From NCBI GenBank assembly GCA_965212025.1, contig OZ243039.1, positions 1,240,001-1,304,000 of the forward strand: a DNA stretch of 64,000 nt, in the 5' to 3' direction. The notes under the pieces are model-generated. The model was not told the DNA's origin. It ran no database searches and was given only the letters and a program-made list of their open reading frames with translations. Shown piece by piece: positions 54,447 to 62,500 of this stretch (positions are counted from its first letter, which is position 1; the number at the start of each line of letters is the position of its first letter). Made by a program: the position numbers and the translations under genes. This stretch comes from G965212025 sp965212025. GTDB taxonomy: Bacteria; Pseudomonadota; Gammaproteobacteria; Poriferisulfidales; Oxydemutatoraceae.

Positions 54447-54804
54447 AGAATTTCTGGAAACACTGGGAGTGGACAATGTGACGGGGGAAGTGACCACTTC
54501 CTTCAGCATGGACTTTGAAAACGGTTCCTCGTTGAGTCTGGAGCAGACGTCCACAGAAGGCGTGTTGCTGGTGCTGCTTCGGCCATTGATGCCGTATCAA
54601 GGAGCAGATGCCATGCGTGCAGCGTTGCGCATGTGTCATTTTCATGAGAGTTTACCCTTCCCGGTTCAGCCAGCACTGCGTGGTGAAGGCGATTTGCTTT
54701 TTGTTGTGTATTTGTCTCGTGGCCAGGCTCTCCTTAGCAGTTTGCGCAGAGCGGTTGACTTGGTTCGGGAAATGGATGTGGTGCTTATTGGGGCTTTGCG
54801 ATGA
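54430..54804 (+). CDS. CesT-type T3SS chaperone, likely for SctW (SycN-like)
   Basis: 124 residues with the CesT-fold pattern: helix (MQELFREFLETLGV), then strands, and a central LLVLLRPLMPYQGADAM region. It overlaps sctW and sits where Yersinia has sycN, between the gatekeeper and yscX, which suggests it escorts SctW. Its stop overlaps the STAS gene start. Confidence 0.68.
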   Translation: MQELFREFLETLGVDNVTGEVTTSFSMDFENGSSLSLEQTSTEGVLLVLLRPLMPYQGADAMRAALRMCHFHESLPFPVQPALRGEGDLLFVVYLSRGQALLSSLRRAVDLVREMDVVLIGALR

Positions 54805-55157
54805 GTACCGGACTGGAGATCAGAGTTGAGTCCCTGAATGAATTGCCCGTAGTCTACCTTGATGGTCGCGTTGATTCCTCGACTTCCGCCAGCCTTGGCG
54901 AGGCTTTACACGGTCTGGGGGGAGGAAGTGCGTTGGGGGTTATCCTGGAGTGTAAAGAACTTCGGTATATCAGTAGTGCAGGGTTGAGCGTTTTATTAGG
55001 GGCGGTGAGGGCTTATGGTGAAAAAAAATCATTGTTCCTATGCGGCGTGTCGGAGAACGTGCGTAAGGTTTTAGATATGGTGGGATTCACCAAATTTATA
55101 GGAATGGCAGAGAATGCCGAAGAGGCAGGTAAAAAAATACTAGGAGAAAAAGCATGA
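54801..55157 (+). CDS. STAS-domain anti-sigma factor antagonist (RsbV/BtrV-like)
   Basis: 118 residues, a single STAS domain. The phosphorylation-site region is ELRYISSAGLSVLLG near residue 58, with Ser in the conserved S-S-A-G-L. Overlaps both neighbours by 4 bp, so it is embedded in the sctW-sctX-sctY-sctV operon. With the kinase and PP2C phosphatase of the opposite unit it makes a complete partner-switching set. Confidence 0.9.
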   Translation: MSTGLEIRVESLNELPVVYLDGRVDSSTSASLGEALHGLGGGSALGVILECKELRYISSAGLSVLLGAVRAYGEKKSLFLCGVSENVRKVLDMVGFTKFIGMAENAEEAGKKILGEKA

Positions 55158-55537
55158 AAATACTTCATTTGGATCATGGAATAGAGCGCATCATAAGGCA
55201 GGACATTCCTGGCTCTGGTGTAGCGCGTTTCCCGAATACAAAATCTTTTGCACCGTCCGGAGTCTCTGTTATCAATCATCTGAGCGAAGTGCTGAGTGCG
55301 CGAGTCTTTGAGAAAAAAATCGCTGACCATCTGTGTCCGGTCAGTGTGAAAGCAGATGTTCTGTACCCTGAGAATTATGAGAGTTCATTCGAAGACGTTC
55401 GAGTTATGGCTGACCGGTTTCCTGCCAACGACCAGGAACAAATGGAAGTCAAGGAGAAAATGAAAGGTTTGCTGAGCGAACTGCATGATTTCCACCAGTT
55501 GATGGACACAAGCCGCAAGTCTCTGCTGAGGGGTTAA
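55154..55537 (+). CDS. sctX: Probable SctX (YscX-like) early secreted T3SS protein
   Basis: 127 residues, mostly helical in the C-terminal half. The order gatekeeper, SycN-like chaperone, this gene, TPR protein, sctV equals Yersinia tyeA-sycN-yscX-yscY-yscV apart from the inserted STAS gene. Size is the same as YscX (122). Sequence similarity by eye is weak, so the call is positional. Confidence 0.6.
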   Translation: MKILHLDHGIERIIRQDIPGSGVARFPNTKSFAPSGVSVINHLSEVLSARVFEKKIADHLCPVSVKADVLYPENYESSFEDVRVMADRFPANDQEQMEVKEKMKGLLSELHDFHQLMDTSRKSLLRG

Positions 55538-55555
55538 AACTACTGGAGACTTGCT

Positions 55556-55909
55556 GTGTCAGACAGCGAAACAGACGCCCGGCGACGCGACTGGATGCTG
55601 GTGCTTTCGCACCTGTTTGTACAGAACGAGAAAATGGAAGAAGCCGCGACTGTCTTGAAGTTCTTGCGGATTTTTTTCCCGGAAGACAAGAGTGCGTTCA
55701 GATTGCTGTTGTATGTTTACCTGCAACTCAAGCAGAGCAAGAACGCGCTGGCGCTGTCTGACGGTTTTTCAAAACTGTCGCTAAGCAATAAAGATCTTGA
55801 GTTCCTCAGGTTTATTCGCAGCCGCGCTTATTATGATTTGGGCATGCAAAGCCGTGCTCACGATATCCTCGCAGAAGGCTCGCCTCCAACATCGTTAGAA
55901 GCTCCTTGA
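55556..55909 (+). CDS. sctY: Probable SctY (YscY-like) TPR chaperone
   Basis: 117 residues, GTG start. Three helix pairs with TPR-like spacing (RDWMLVLSHLFVQNEKMEEA; FRLLLYVYLQLKQSKNALAL; FLRFIRSRAYYDLGMQSRA). YscY binds YscX and SctV. It is directly upstream of sctV, as expected for a Ysc-family system. Confidence 0.7.
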   Translation: MSDSETDARRRDWMLVLSHLFVQNEKMEEAATVLKFLRIFFPEDKSAFRLLLYVYLQLKQSKNALALSDGFSKLSLSNKDLEFLRFIRSRAYYDLGMQSRAHDILAEGSPPTSLEAP

Positions 55910-55986
55910 GCGGTGGAAAATCCAGCAATCCGCTTCCACCGGTTTGCCATTCTTGATCTTTCGATCCTTATTTTACTCACAGACTC

Positions 55987-58080
55987 ATGACTGAAGGAAG
56001 AATACAAAACTTTCTGATGGCGCTGACCAAGCGCAACGACGTTGTGCTTGGCGTCCTCATTGTTTCGGTGATTTTCATGATGATCTTGCCCTTACCGACA
56101 GAGCTGGTTGATGTTTTGATTGCCATTAACATGGCGATATCTGTGATTTTGCTCATGCTTTCCATCTATATAGGGTCGCCGCTGGAATTTTCTTCTTTCC
56201 CTTCAGTCCTGCTGTTGACGACACTGTTTCGTCTGGCTTTGTCCATCACCACAACGCGCCTGGTTTTGCTTCAGGCGGACGCTGGAAGAATCGTTGAAAC
56301 GTTCGGGAATTTTGTGGTGGCCGGTAATCTGGTTGTGGGGCTGGTGGTCTTTTTGATTATCACGATTGTTCAGTTCCTGGTGATTACAAAAGGCGCAGAG
56401 CGCGTGGCTGAAGTTAGCGCGCGATTTTCCCTTGATGCCATGCCTGGAAAACAGATGAGCATTGATGGGGATATGCGTGCCGGGGTGATTGATGTGGAAG
56501 AGGCAAGGACCCGTCGCCAGCGTGTGGAAAAAGAAAGCCACCTTTACGGCTCCATGGATGGCGCCATGAAATTTGTGAAAGGGGATGCCATTGCCGGCTT
56601 GATCATCATTTCCATCAACCTGATTGGTGGGCTTTCCATTGGGGTATTTCAGCGGGGTCTGGAGGTTGGGGAGGCACTGCATATTTACTCGATTCTGACG
56701 ATTGGCGATGGTCTGATATCGCAAATTCCCGCACTGTTTATATCCATTACCGCCGGTATTATCGTGACTCGCGTGACTTCCGGGGAAGGCACTGACCTGG
56801 CAACGGATATCGGTAGTCAGGTGACGGGTCAGCCCAAAGCTCTGTTGATTGGTGGTGGGCTGCTTTTGGCTTTCAGTATGGTTCCCGGTTTCCCGGTGGG
56901 AACATTTTTGAGTTTGGCACTGGTGGTCGGCGGCGGAGGTATTTTGTTAATAAAGATCGCAAAAGCAGAAAAAGCAGATCCTACAGACAATTACAGCATG
57001 CAGTCCATGGCTCCATCTGGCGAGAAAGGAAAGCATAGCCAACTGAGCGCACAAGAAGAGTTTATTTTTAGCGTGCCACTTTTGGTTGACATGACCACGT
57101 CCGTTCAGAGCTTCCTGAACAAGGAGAAACTGAATGAAGAGTTGTTGCAGGTGCGCCGTGCCCTGTACATGGATCTTGGGGTGCCTTTTCCCGGCATCTA
57201 TCTGCGCTTTAACGAGAATCTGGCAAATGACAGGCAGTACATGATTCTTATGCAAGAAATTCCCATAGCTGATGGTTTGCTGCGCGCGGGTTATGTTTTA
57301 TTCAGTGAGGATACGGAGCAGCTCGACATGATGGGAATTCCTTTTGAGGAAGGAGAAAACTTTTTGCCAAACCTGCCAACGATATGGGTTGCAGAAGAAT
57401 ATTGTGAGCAACTGGAACGGGCGGGTCTTTCGTTTTTAAAGATGCCGAAAGTCCTGACGTATCATTTGGGGCATGTTTTGAAGCGTTATGCGGAAGACTT
57501 CATCGGGATTCAGGAAACGCGCTACATTCTGGAGCAAATGGATGAACGTTACGGCGAGCTGGTGAAGGAAACCCAAAGAATTTTGCCGATTCACGTGATC
57601 ACCGAAGTATTGCAACGCCTGGTCTCCGAAGACGTTTCCATCAGAAATATGCGACTGATATTGGAGTCTCTTGTGGAATGGGGGCAAAAAGAAAAGGATG
57701 TGGTCATGTTGACGGAATACGTCAGAGGTAGCTTGAAGCGGTATATCAGTTACAAGTTCAGCAATGGTCAAAACATTTTGCCGGCCTACCTGATTTCTCA
57801 GGAACTGGAAGAACAGATTCGTGGTGCGATTCGGCAGACATCGTCGGGAAGTTACTTGACTTTGGATCCCCGGGATACGAGGAAATTTGTTGCCAATGTC
57901 AAAAAGACAGTCGGAGACATCGGGCGGCGTGCTCACAAGCCAATTTTGCTGACCTCCATTGACGTCAGACGGTATGTGAGACGGATCATCGAGCAGGAAA
58001 TATATGCCCTTTCAGTTCTGTCTTTCGAAGAGTTAACGCAGGAAATTACTGTTCAACCTTTGGGAAAGGTAGCGCTTTGA
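55987..58080 (+). CDS. sctV: T3SS major export gate protein SctV
   Basis: 697 residues. N-terminal membrane half with about seven or eight helices and the FHIPEP-type landmarks (SFPSVLLLTTLFRLALSITTTR-like stretch near 74; SARFSLDAMPGKQMSIDGD near 145; RRQRVEKESHLYGSMDGAMKFVKGDAIAG near 177, quoted here only as position). Cytoplasmic ring-forming domain from about 350. Ends 22 bp before a perfect palindrome. Confidence 0.96.
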   Translation: MTEGRIQNFLMALTKRNDVVLGVLIVSVIFMMILPLPTELVDVLIAINMAISVILLMLSIYIGSPLEFSSFPSVLLLTTLFRLALSITTTRLVLLQADAGRIVETFGNFVVAGNLVVGLVVFLIITIVQFLVITKGAERVAEVSARFSLDAMPGKQMSIDGDMRAGVIDVEEARTRRQRVEKESHLYGSMDGAMKFVKGDAIAGLIIISINLIGGLSIGVFQRGLEVGEALHIYSILTIGDGLISQIPALFISITAGIIVTRVTSGEGTDLATDIGSQVTGQPKALLIGGGLLLAFSMVPGFPVGTFLSLALVVGGGGILLIKIAKAEKADPTDNYSMQSMAPSGEKGKHSQLSAQEEFIFSVPLLVDMTTSVQSFLNKEKLNEELLQVRRALYMDLGVPFPGIYLRFNENLANDRQYMILMQEIPIADGLLRAGYVLFSEDTEQLDMMGIPFEEGENFLPNLPTIWVAEEYCEQLERAGLSFLKMPKVLTYHLGHVLKRYAEDFIGIQETRYILEQMDERYGELVKETQRILPIHVITEVLQRLVSEDVSIRNMRLILESLVEWGQKEKDVVMLTEYVRGSLKRYISYKFSNGQNILPAYLISQELEEQIRGAIRQTSSGSYLTLDPRDTRKFVANVKKTVGDIGRRAHKPILLTSIDVRRYVRRIIEQEIYALSVLSFEELTQEITVQPLGKVAL

Positions 58081-58441
58081 GCTTTATCTTCCCGGCTCCG
58101 GAGCCGGGAAAATTGCCGAAGGACTCGGTGGTGTTTTCTTGCGCAGGGGCAGAGACGAGCCTTTTGCCATCATGGTAATTTGCCTGGCAACAAGTTGTAG
58201 AATCAGCGTGTTTCAGAGGACGGGGTGCCGCCCGGTTTGCAGGGAAACACGAAAAGTGACTGAAAACAGGGTGCCAGGAACAGGTATTTCACGTTGCCGT
58301 TACCACTCGGGTCGGCGTGTATGTTATAAGTTCCCGTCCCGCGGAGAATTCGTTCGGGGCGGAAAGCGGTTTTTATTTTCACGCAATCGTATCTAAAACG
58401 AGACGGAAAAGCTGTTTTTAATTTAAGTCAGGAAAATTTAC
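58081..58441. other. Intergenic region sctV to rpsB
   Basis: 361 bp. Apart from the palindrome at 58089-58110 and AT-rich leader sequence just before rpsB I see no gene. The rpsB promoter must lie here. Confidence 0.5.
58089..58110. terminator. Perfect 22-bp palindrome after sctV, possible terminator
   Basis: Arms TTCCCGGCTCC and GGAGCCGGGAA abut with no loop, starting 9 bp after the sctV stop. As RNA it gives a strong GC stem but only AAAATTG follows, not a T run. It could be a terminator stem, attenuator or protein site. Confidence 0.4.
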
Positions 58442-59461
58442 ATGACCTCCATCACAATACGAAAAATGTTTGAAGCCGGGATGCATTTTGGTCACAGAAC
58501 CAGTTTCTGGAATCCGAAGCTAAAGCCTTACATTTATGGCGTTTACAACGGCATTCACATCATTGACCTGGATAAAAGTTACCCGCTTTTTCTCAAGGCA
58601 ATGGGTTTTCTTCAGAGCGTAAGCGCCAGAGGAGGGAAAATTCTGTTTGTGGGTTGCAAGCGCTCTGCCACTCGATCGTTGACTGAAAACGCGAGTCGTT
58701 GCGGAATGTATTACCTGACTCGGAGATGGCTAGGTGGCACCCTGACCAATTTCAGCACGATACGTCGTTCTGTAAACCGTTATCTGGCTTTGGAAGCAAG
58801 GCTGGAGAGAAGTGGGTTTTCAGAGGTTAGCAAAAAAGAAGCCATTAGCTTGCGACGTGAACTGGAAAAAATGCGAAGAAATTTTGAGGGAATCAGGGAC
58901 ATGATTCGTCCTCCGGATGTTTTGTTTATCGTCGATGTCGTGCGCGAAAAAATTGCGGTTAAGGAGGCTCAGGTTTTGGGGATCCCCATTGTGGCGATAC
59001 TGGACACAAACTGCGATACCGCTGGTCTGGATTACGTCATTCCCGGGAATGACGATTCCTTAAGCTCAATATCCCTGTGCGCAACTGCTGCTGCGGATGC
59101 CATTCTTGCTGGCGCAGAACAGGCTGGATACGGTGATTCTTCCGATGAAGAAACAGAGGCGAGTCTGTCCGCCAAGTTGCGAAAAACGACCGGTAAGACG
59201 CAGTCCGAAGCGGGTAAGCCTGCAGATACGCAGTCCGAAGCGGGTAAGCCTGCAAATACGCAGTCCGAAACGGGTAAGCCTGCAGATACGCAGTCCGAAG
59301 CGGGTAAGCCTGCAGATACGCAGTCCGAAGCGGGTAAGCCTGCAGATACGCAGTCCGAAGCGGGTAAGCCTGATAGCAGTACGTCCGAAGCGGGTAAGTC
59401 TGCAGATACGCAGTCCGAAGCGGGTAAGCCTTCGGCATCTGAAGATTCCTCCGAAACCTGA
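58442..59461 (+). CDS. rpsB: 30S ribosomal protein S2 with repetitive C-terminal extension
   Basis: 339 residues against about 241 in E. coli. Core S2 is complete: MFEAGMHFGHRTSFWNPK, RRWLGGTLTNF near residue 93, PPDVLFIVDV near 157 and GIPIVAILDTNCD near 180. After about residue 227 comes an acidic linker and then eight 10-residue repeats (TQSEAGKPAD and variants, residues 253-332) ending SEDSSET. Upstream of tsf as usual. Confidence 0.96.
   Translation: MTSITIRKMFEAGMHFGHRTSFWNPKLKPYIYGVYNGIHIIDLDKSYPLFLKAMGFLQSVSARGGKILFVGCKRSATRSLTENASRCGMYYLTRRWLGGTLTNFSTIRRSVNRYLALEARLERSGFSEVSKKEAISLRRELEKMRRNFEGIRDMIRPPDVLFIVDVVREKIAVKEAQVLGIPIVAILDTNCDTAGLDYVIPGNDDSLSSISLCATAAADAILAGAEQAGYGDSSDEETEASLSAKLRKTTGKTQSEAGKPADTQSEAGKPANTQSETGKPADTQSEAGKPADTQSEAGKPADTQSEAGKPDSSTSEAGKSADTQSEAGKPSASEDSSET
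59198..59437 (+). repeat. Eight tandem 30-bp repeats inside rpsB
   Basis: Units start every 30 bp from 59198 to 59408. Consensus encodes TQSEAGKPAD. Units 1, 4 and 5 are identical; units 2, 3, 6, 7 and 8 carry a few changes. Because the unit length is a multiple of three, copy-number change keeps the frame. Confidence 0.96.
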
Positions 59462-59487
59462 AGAAGCGGAGGGTGGAGAGCAAGAGT

Positions 59488-60372
59488 ATGGCTGATGTCA
59501 CGCCCGCGAAAGTTATGGAGCTTCGCGGGATAACGGGCGTAGGGGTTCTGGAGTGTAAAAAATTTTTGGTTCAGACCGGTGGCGATATCAAGGCAGCCAT
59601 GAAATTGTTGCGCGAAGCTGGCCGAGTCAATGCAGGCAAGAAAGCATCACGAACGGCAACCGATGGCGCCATCCTGCTTGTCGGAAGGTCTGGTGCTGCC
59701 CAAGTGCTTATCGAAGTGAACTGTGAGACCGATTTTGTCGCCAGGGACAGCCAGTTCCTGGAATTCGCCTCCCAGGCTGCTCAGCTGGTACTTGCAGGAA
59801 ATTATGGTGACGTTTCTGCTCTTGCGGCGGCGGATGTGAACGGGAGAACTTTGGAAGATTTGCGCTTGGCATTGGTTGCGAAAATTGGCGAAAACATCAA
59901 TGTCCGTCGTTTCGTAAAAATGGTTCCCGAAGAAGGTCATATCGGAGCATACGTGCACGGAAGCAAAATAGGGGTTCTGGTTGATATAAAAGGAGGCGAC
60001 ATAGACCTTGCACACAGCATTGCAATGCATATCGCGGCAGCCAGCCCGCAATATCTGGACGCCGGACAAATTTCGGGTGATGTGTTGGAAAACGAGCGTG
60101 CATTGCTCCATTCAGAGGCGCAAAAGAGCGGCAAACCAGCCAACATCATTGAAAAAATGGTGGCTGGCAGGCTTAGGAAGCATTTGGCAAAAATCACCTT
60201 GCTGGGTCAGCCTTACATCAAAGAGCCAGAAGTAACTGTGGAAAATCTTTTGCAAAAGCATGCTGCGACCGTGCTGGGCTATCAACGACTGGAAGTAGGG
60301 GAAGGGCTGGAGAAAAGTACAAGTAATTTTGTGGAAGAGGTTATGGCTCAGGTTCGTGAGTCTGGTGCCTGA
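59488..60372 (+). CDS. tsf: Elongation factor Ts
   Basis: 294 residues from ATG 59488 (a start at 59473 would add five). Guanine-nucleotide exchange factor for EF-Tu. N-terminal UBA-like domain VMELRGITGVGVLECKK, the core TDFVARDSQF near residue 80 that contacts EF-Tu, and NVRRFV near 137. The C-terminal region has the usual LLGQPYIKEPEVTVENLL. Confidence 0.95.
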   Translation: MADVTPAKVMELRGITGVGVLECKKFLVQTGGDIKAAMKLLREAGRVNAGKKASRTATDGAILLVGRSGAAQVLIEVNCETDFVARDSQFLEFASQAAQLVLAGNYGDVSALAAADVNGRTLEDLRLALVAKIGENINVRRFVKMVPEEGHIGAYVHGSKIGVLVDIKGGDIDLAHSIAMHIAAASPQYLDAGQISGDVLENERALLHSEAQKSGKPANIIEKMVAGRLRKHLAKITLLGQPYIKEPEVTVENLLQKHAATVLGYQRLEVGEGLEKSTSNFVEEVMAQVRESGA

Positions 60373-60429
60373 AGGATTTTGATTGGAGGGCATATTCCCT
60401 TTTATGATGGTGCAGGGTGGTGCGTTTAA

Positions 60430-61149
60430 GTGAGTAATCCGGTTTATCGGAGAGTACTTCTAAAGTTGAGTGGTGAGTCACTTGGAGGAGAAGAGAAAAG
60501 TCGTATGGACATTGTGGCTCTTAGAAGGATCGTTGGAGAAATTGTGGCAGTCAGCAAGCTGGGGGTGCAAGTGGCAATCGTGGTGGGCGGAGGAAATTTT
60601 ATTCGTGGCCGCGACTGGCACAAGAAAGGGTTATCCAGGGTGACAGCGGATCAGATGGGTATGCTTGCCACGGTAATGAATGGGTTGGCTTTGCACGATA
60701 TTCTCCAGGAGCAAGGCGTAGCATCGCAAATGATGACGGCTTTTAGCGTGTCGGGAATTGGTCAGGTTTTTACACGAAGGCATGCCCAGGCCTGCCTGGA
60801 GAAAGGAGAGGCTGTCATTTTTGTGGGCGGCACCGGGAATCCGTTTTTTTCGACAGACACGGCAGCATGCTTGCGTGCAGCTGAAATTGGTGCGGATCTG
60901 GTGCTCAAAGGCACACGGGTCACTGGTATTTTCGCTGCCGACCCTGAACAGAACCCGGTCTCAAAGCTCTACAGCAAATTAACTTACGACGAAGTGTTGG
61001 ACATGCGCTTAGCGATTATGGATTTCTCCGCGGTCTTTTTATGTCGAGAGCATTCCATTCCTTTGCGGGTGTTTGACATCACAAAGCAGGGGGCTTTCAG
61101 GGACATCGTTTGTGGTGCTGACGTAGGCACCATGGTTTCGTGTGGATGA
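60430..61149 (+). CDS. pyrH: Uridylate kinase
   Basis: 239 residues, GTG start. Hexameric UMP kinase of the amino-acid-kinase fold: RVLLKLSGESL near residue 7, VVGGGNFIRGRDW near 50, DQMGMLATVMNGLAL near 75, GGTGNPFFSTDTAA near 133 and KGTRVTGIFAADPE near 161. Between tsf and frr as in most proteobacteria. Confidence 0.96.
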   Translation: MSNPVYRRVLLKLSGESLGGEEKSRMDIVALRRIVGEIVAVSKLGVQVAIVVGGGNFIRGRDWHKKGLSRVTADQMGMLATVMNGLALHDILQEQGVASQMMTAFSVSGIGQVFTRRHAQACLEKGEAVIFVGGTGNPFFSTDTAACLRAAEIGADLVLKGTRVTGIFAADPEQNPVSKLYSKLTYDEVLDMRLAIMDFSAVFLCREHSIPLRVFDITKQGAFRDIVCGADVGTMVSCG

Positions 61150-61242
61150 TCTGCTTTTGCTTATATGCGACTGTCGGTCGTGTTGGTCTGAATTTTCAGA
61201 CTTTTCTTGCTGCGCTGGCGTTGAAAGGGTGATATTGAAGTT

Positions 61243-61788
61243 GTGGAATTGAATGCCGGGAAAAGGATGGAGAAATGCCTGAAGGCGTTTGCTCAGGATC
61301 TCAGTACTATCCGTACCGGGCGTGCCCAACCGGATTTTTTGTCCGGGGTTATGGTTGAGTACTATGGTAACAGAGTGCCTTTACCTCAGGTTTGCAGTAT
61401 CAGCGTTCAGGACTCCTCCACCCTGGTTCTGAATGTGTGGGAAAAAGACATGGTGCGCGAAATATCCAGCGCGCTTGCTGCTTTTGAAATGGGATTGAAT
61501 CCAGCGGTTCTGGGTACAGTTATAAAAGTTCCTATTCCCCCGCTTTCCCAGGAAAGGCGCCTGGAATTGGTAAAGATCGCGCGCAAACATTCCGAAAAGG
61601 CCCGTGTCTCAATGCGTAACGTCAGGCGTGACCTGGTTCAGGAAATCCGGGGACAACTGAAAGAAAAAACGATCAGCAAGGATGAAGCGAAAGAACGCGA
61701 AGCTAAAATTCAGAAACTGACCGACGCATTTATCTCCAAAGCGGATGCCTTGTCGAAAGATAAAGAGAAGTCGCTGATGGAGATTTAA
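61243..61788 (+). CDS. frr: Ribosome recycling factor
   Basis: 181 residues with a GTG start preceded by AAAGGGTGAT. RRF signatures: STIRTGRAQPDFLSG near residue 20, VEYYGNRVPLPQV, PIPPLSQERRLELVK near 88 and the C-terminal helix with KDKEKSLMEI. Releases mRNA and tRNA from post-termination ribosomes with EF-G. Confidence 0.96.
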   Translation: MELNAGKRMEKCLKAFAQDLSTIRTGRAQPDFLSGVMVEYYGNRVPLPQVCSISVQDSSTLVLNVWEKDMVREISSALAAFEMGLNPAVLGTVIKVPIPPLSQERRLELVKIARKHSEKARVSMRNVRRDLVQEIRGQLKEKTISKDEAKEREAKIQKLTDAFISKADALSKDKEKSLMEI

Positions 61789-61791
61789 CCC

Positions 61792-62481
61792 GTGGCGGAC
61801 AATGTATTGCGGCATGTTGCCATCGTTATGGACGGCAACGGACGTTGGGCGCGAGAGCGGGGAGAGTCCCGCCTAATGGGTCACCGTGCCGGTTTACAAC
61901 GGGCACGCGAGATTGTTTATGCCTGCATGGAGTTCAAGACTGAAGAACTGACGCTGTATGCTTTCAGTCTGGAAAACCGCTTTCGTCCTGAAGAAGAGGT
62001 GGAAGGGTTGATGGAGATTTTTTCCGAGGCTTTGCAGGGAGAGTTCGGAGGATTGACAGAAAGCGGCATCAGAATACGCTTTGTGGGCGATGTTGATTAC
62101 TTCGCCCCGGAACTGAAAAGTCTTTTCCAGGAAATTGAAAAGAAAACATCGCACTACGACAGTATGCAACTGAATGTAGCGATGAATTATGGTGGGCGTT
62201 GGGACATATCCCAGGCCGTTGAAAAAACCTTAAGAAAAGACGGCAGTCACGTAGATTGTTCAGTTCTCCAAAAGCAGATCGCTAATTTTCTTTCTGTTGG
62301 CGAAGTGGACTTGTTCATCCGTACCGGTGGCGAGCAAAGACTCAGTAATTTTTTGTTATGGCAATGCGCGTATTCGGAACTGTATTTCACCCCAACACTG
62401 TGGCCGAACTTTGACAAGGCAGCTTTGCAAGAGGCCTTTGACTGGTTTGCCGGACGGCAAAGAAAATTTGGTCTGATTTAG
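61792..62481 (+). CDS. uppS: Undecaprenyl (di-trans,poly-cis) diphosphate synthase
   Basis: 229 residues, GTG start 3 bp after frr. cis-Prenyltransferase making the lipid carrier for peptidoglycan. HVAIVMDGNGRWARERGE near residue 8 has the catalytic Asp; GHRAGLQRAREIV, TLYAFSLENRFRPEEEVEGL-type block and RTGGEQRLSNFLLWQCAYSE near 187 complete the substrate pocket. Slightly shorter than the E. coli enzyme (253). Confidence 0.95.
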   Translation: MADNVLRHVAIVMDGNGRWARERGESRLMGHRAGLQRAREIVYACMEFKTEELTLYAFSLENRFRPEEEVEGLMEIFSEALQGEFGGLTESGIRIRFVGDVDYFAPELKSLFQEIEKKTSHYDSMQLNVAMNYGGRWDISQAVEKTLRKDGSHVDCSVLQKQIANFLSVGEVDLFIRTGGEQRLSNFLLWQCAYSELYFTPTLWPNFDKAALQEAFDWFAGRQRKFGLI

Positions 62482-62500
62482 TGCGCTACGCGGCACACTC

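Noticed and set aside
61234..61236. A second AUU start, for frr
   Set aside because: ATT lies just after AAAGGGTGAT, but the GTG nine bases on is well placed for this extended Shine-Dalgarno and gives a normal-length RRF.
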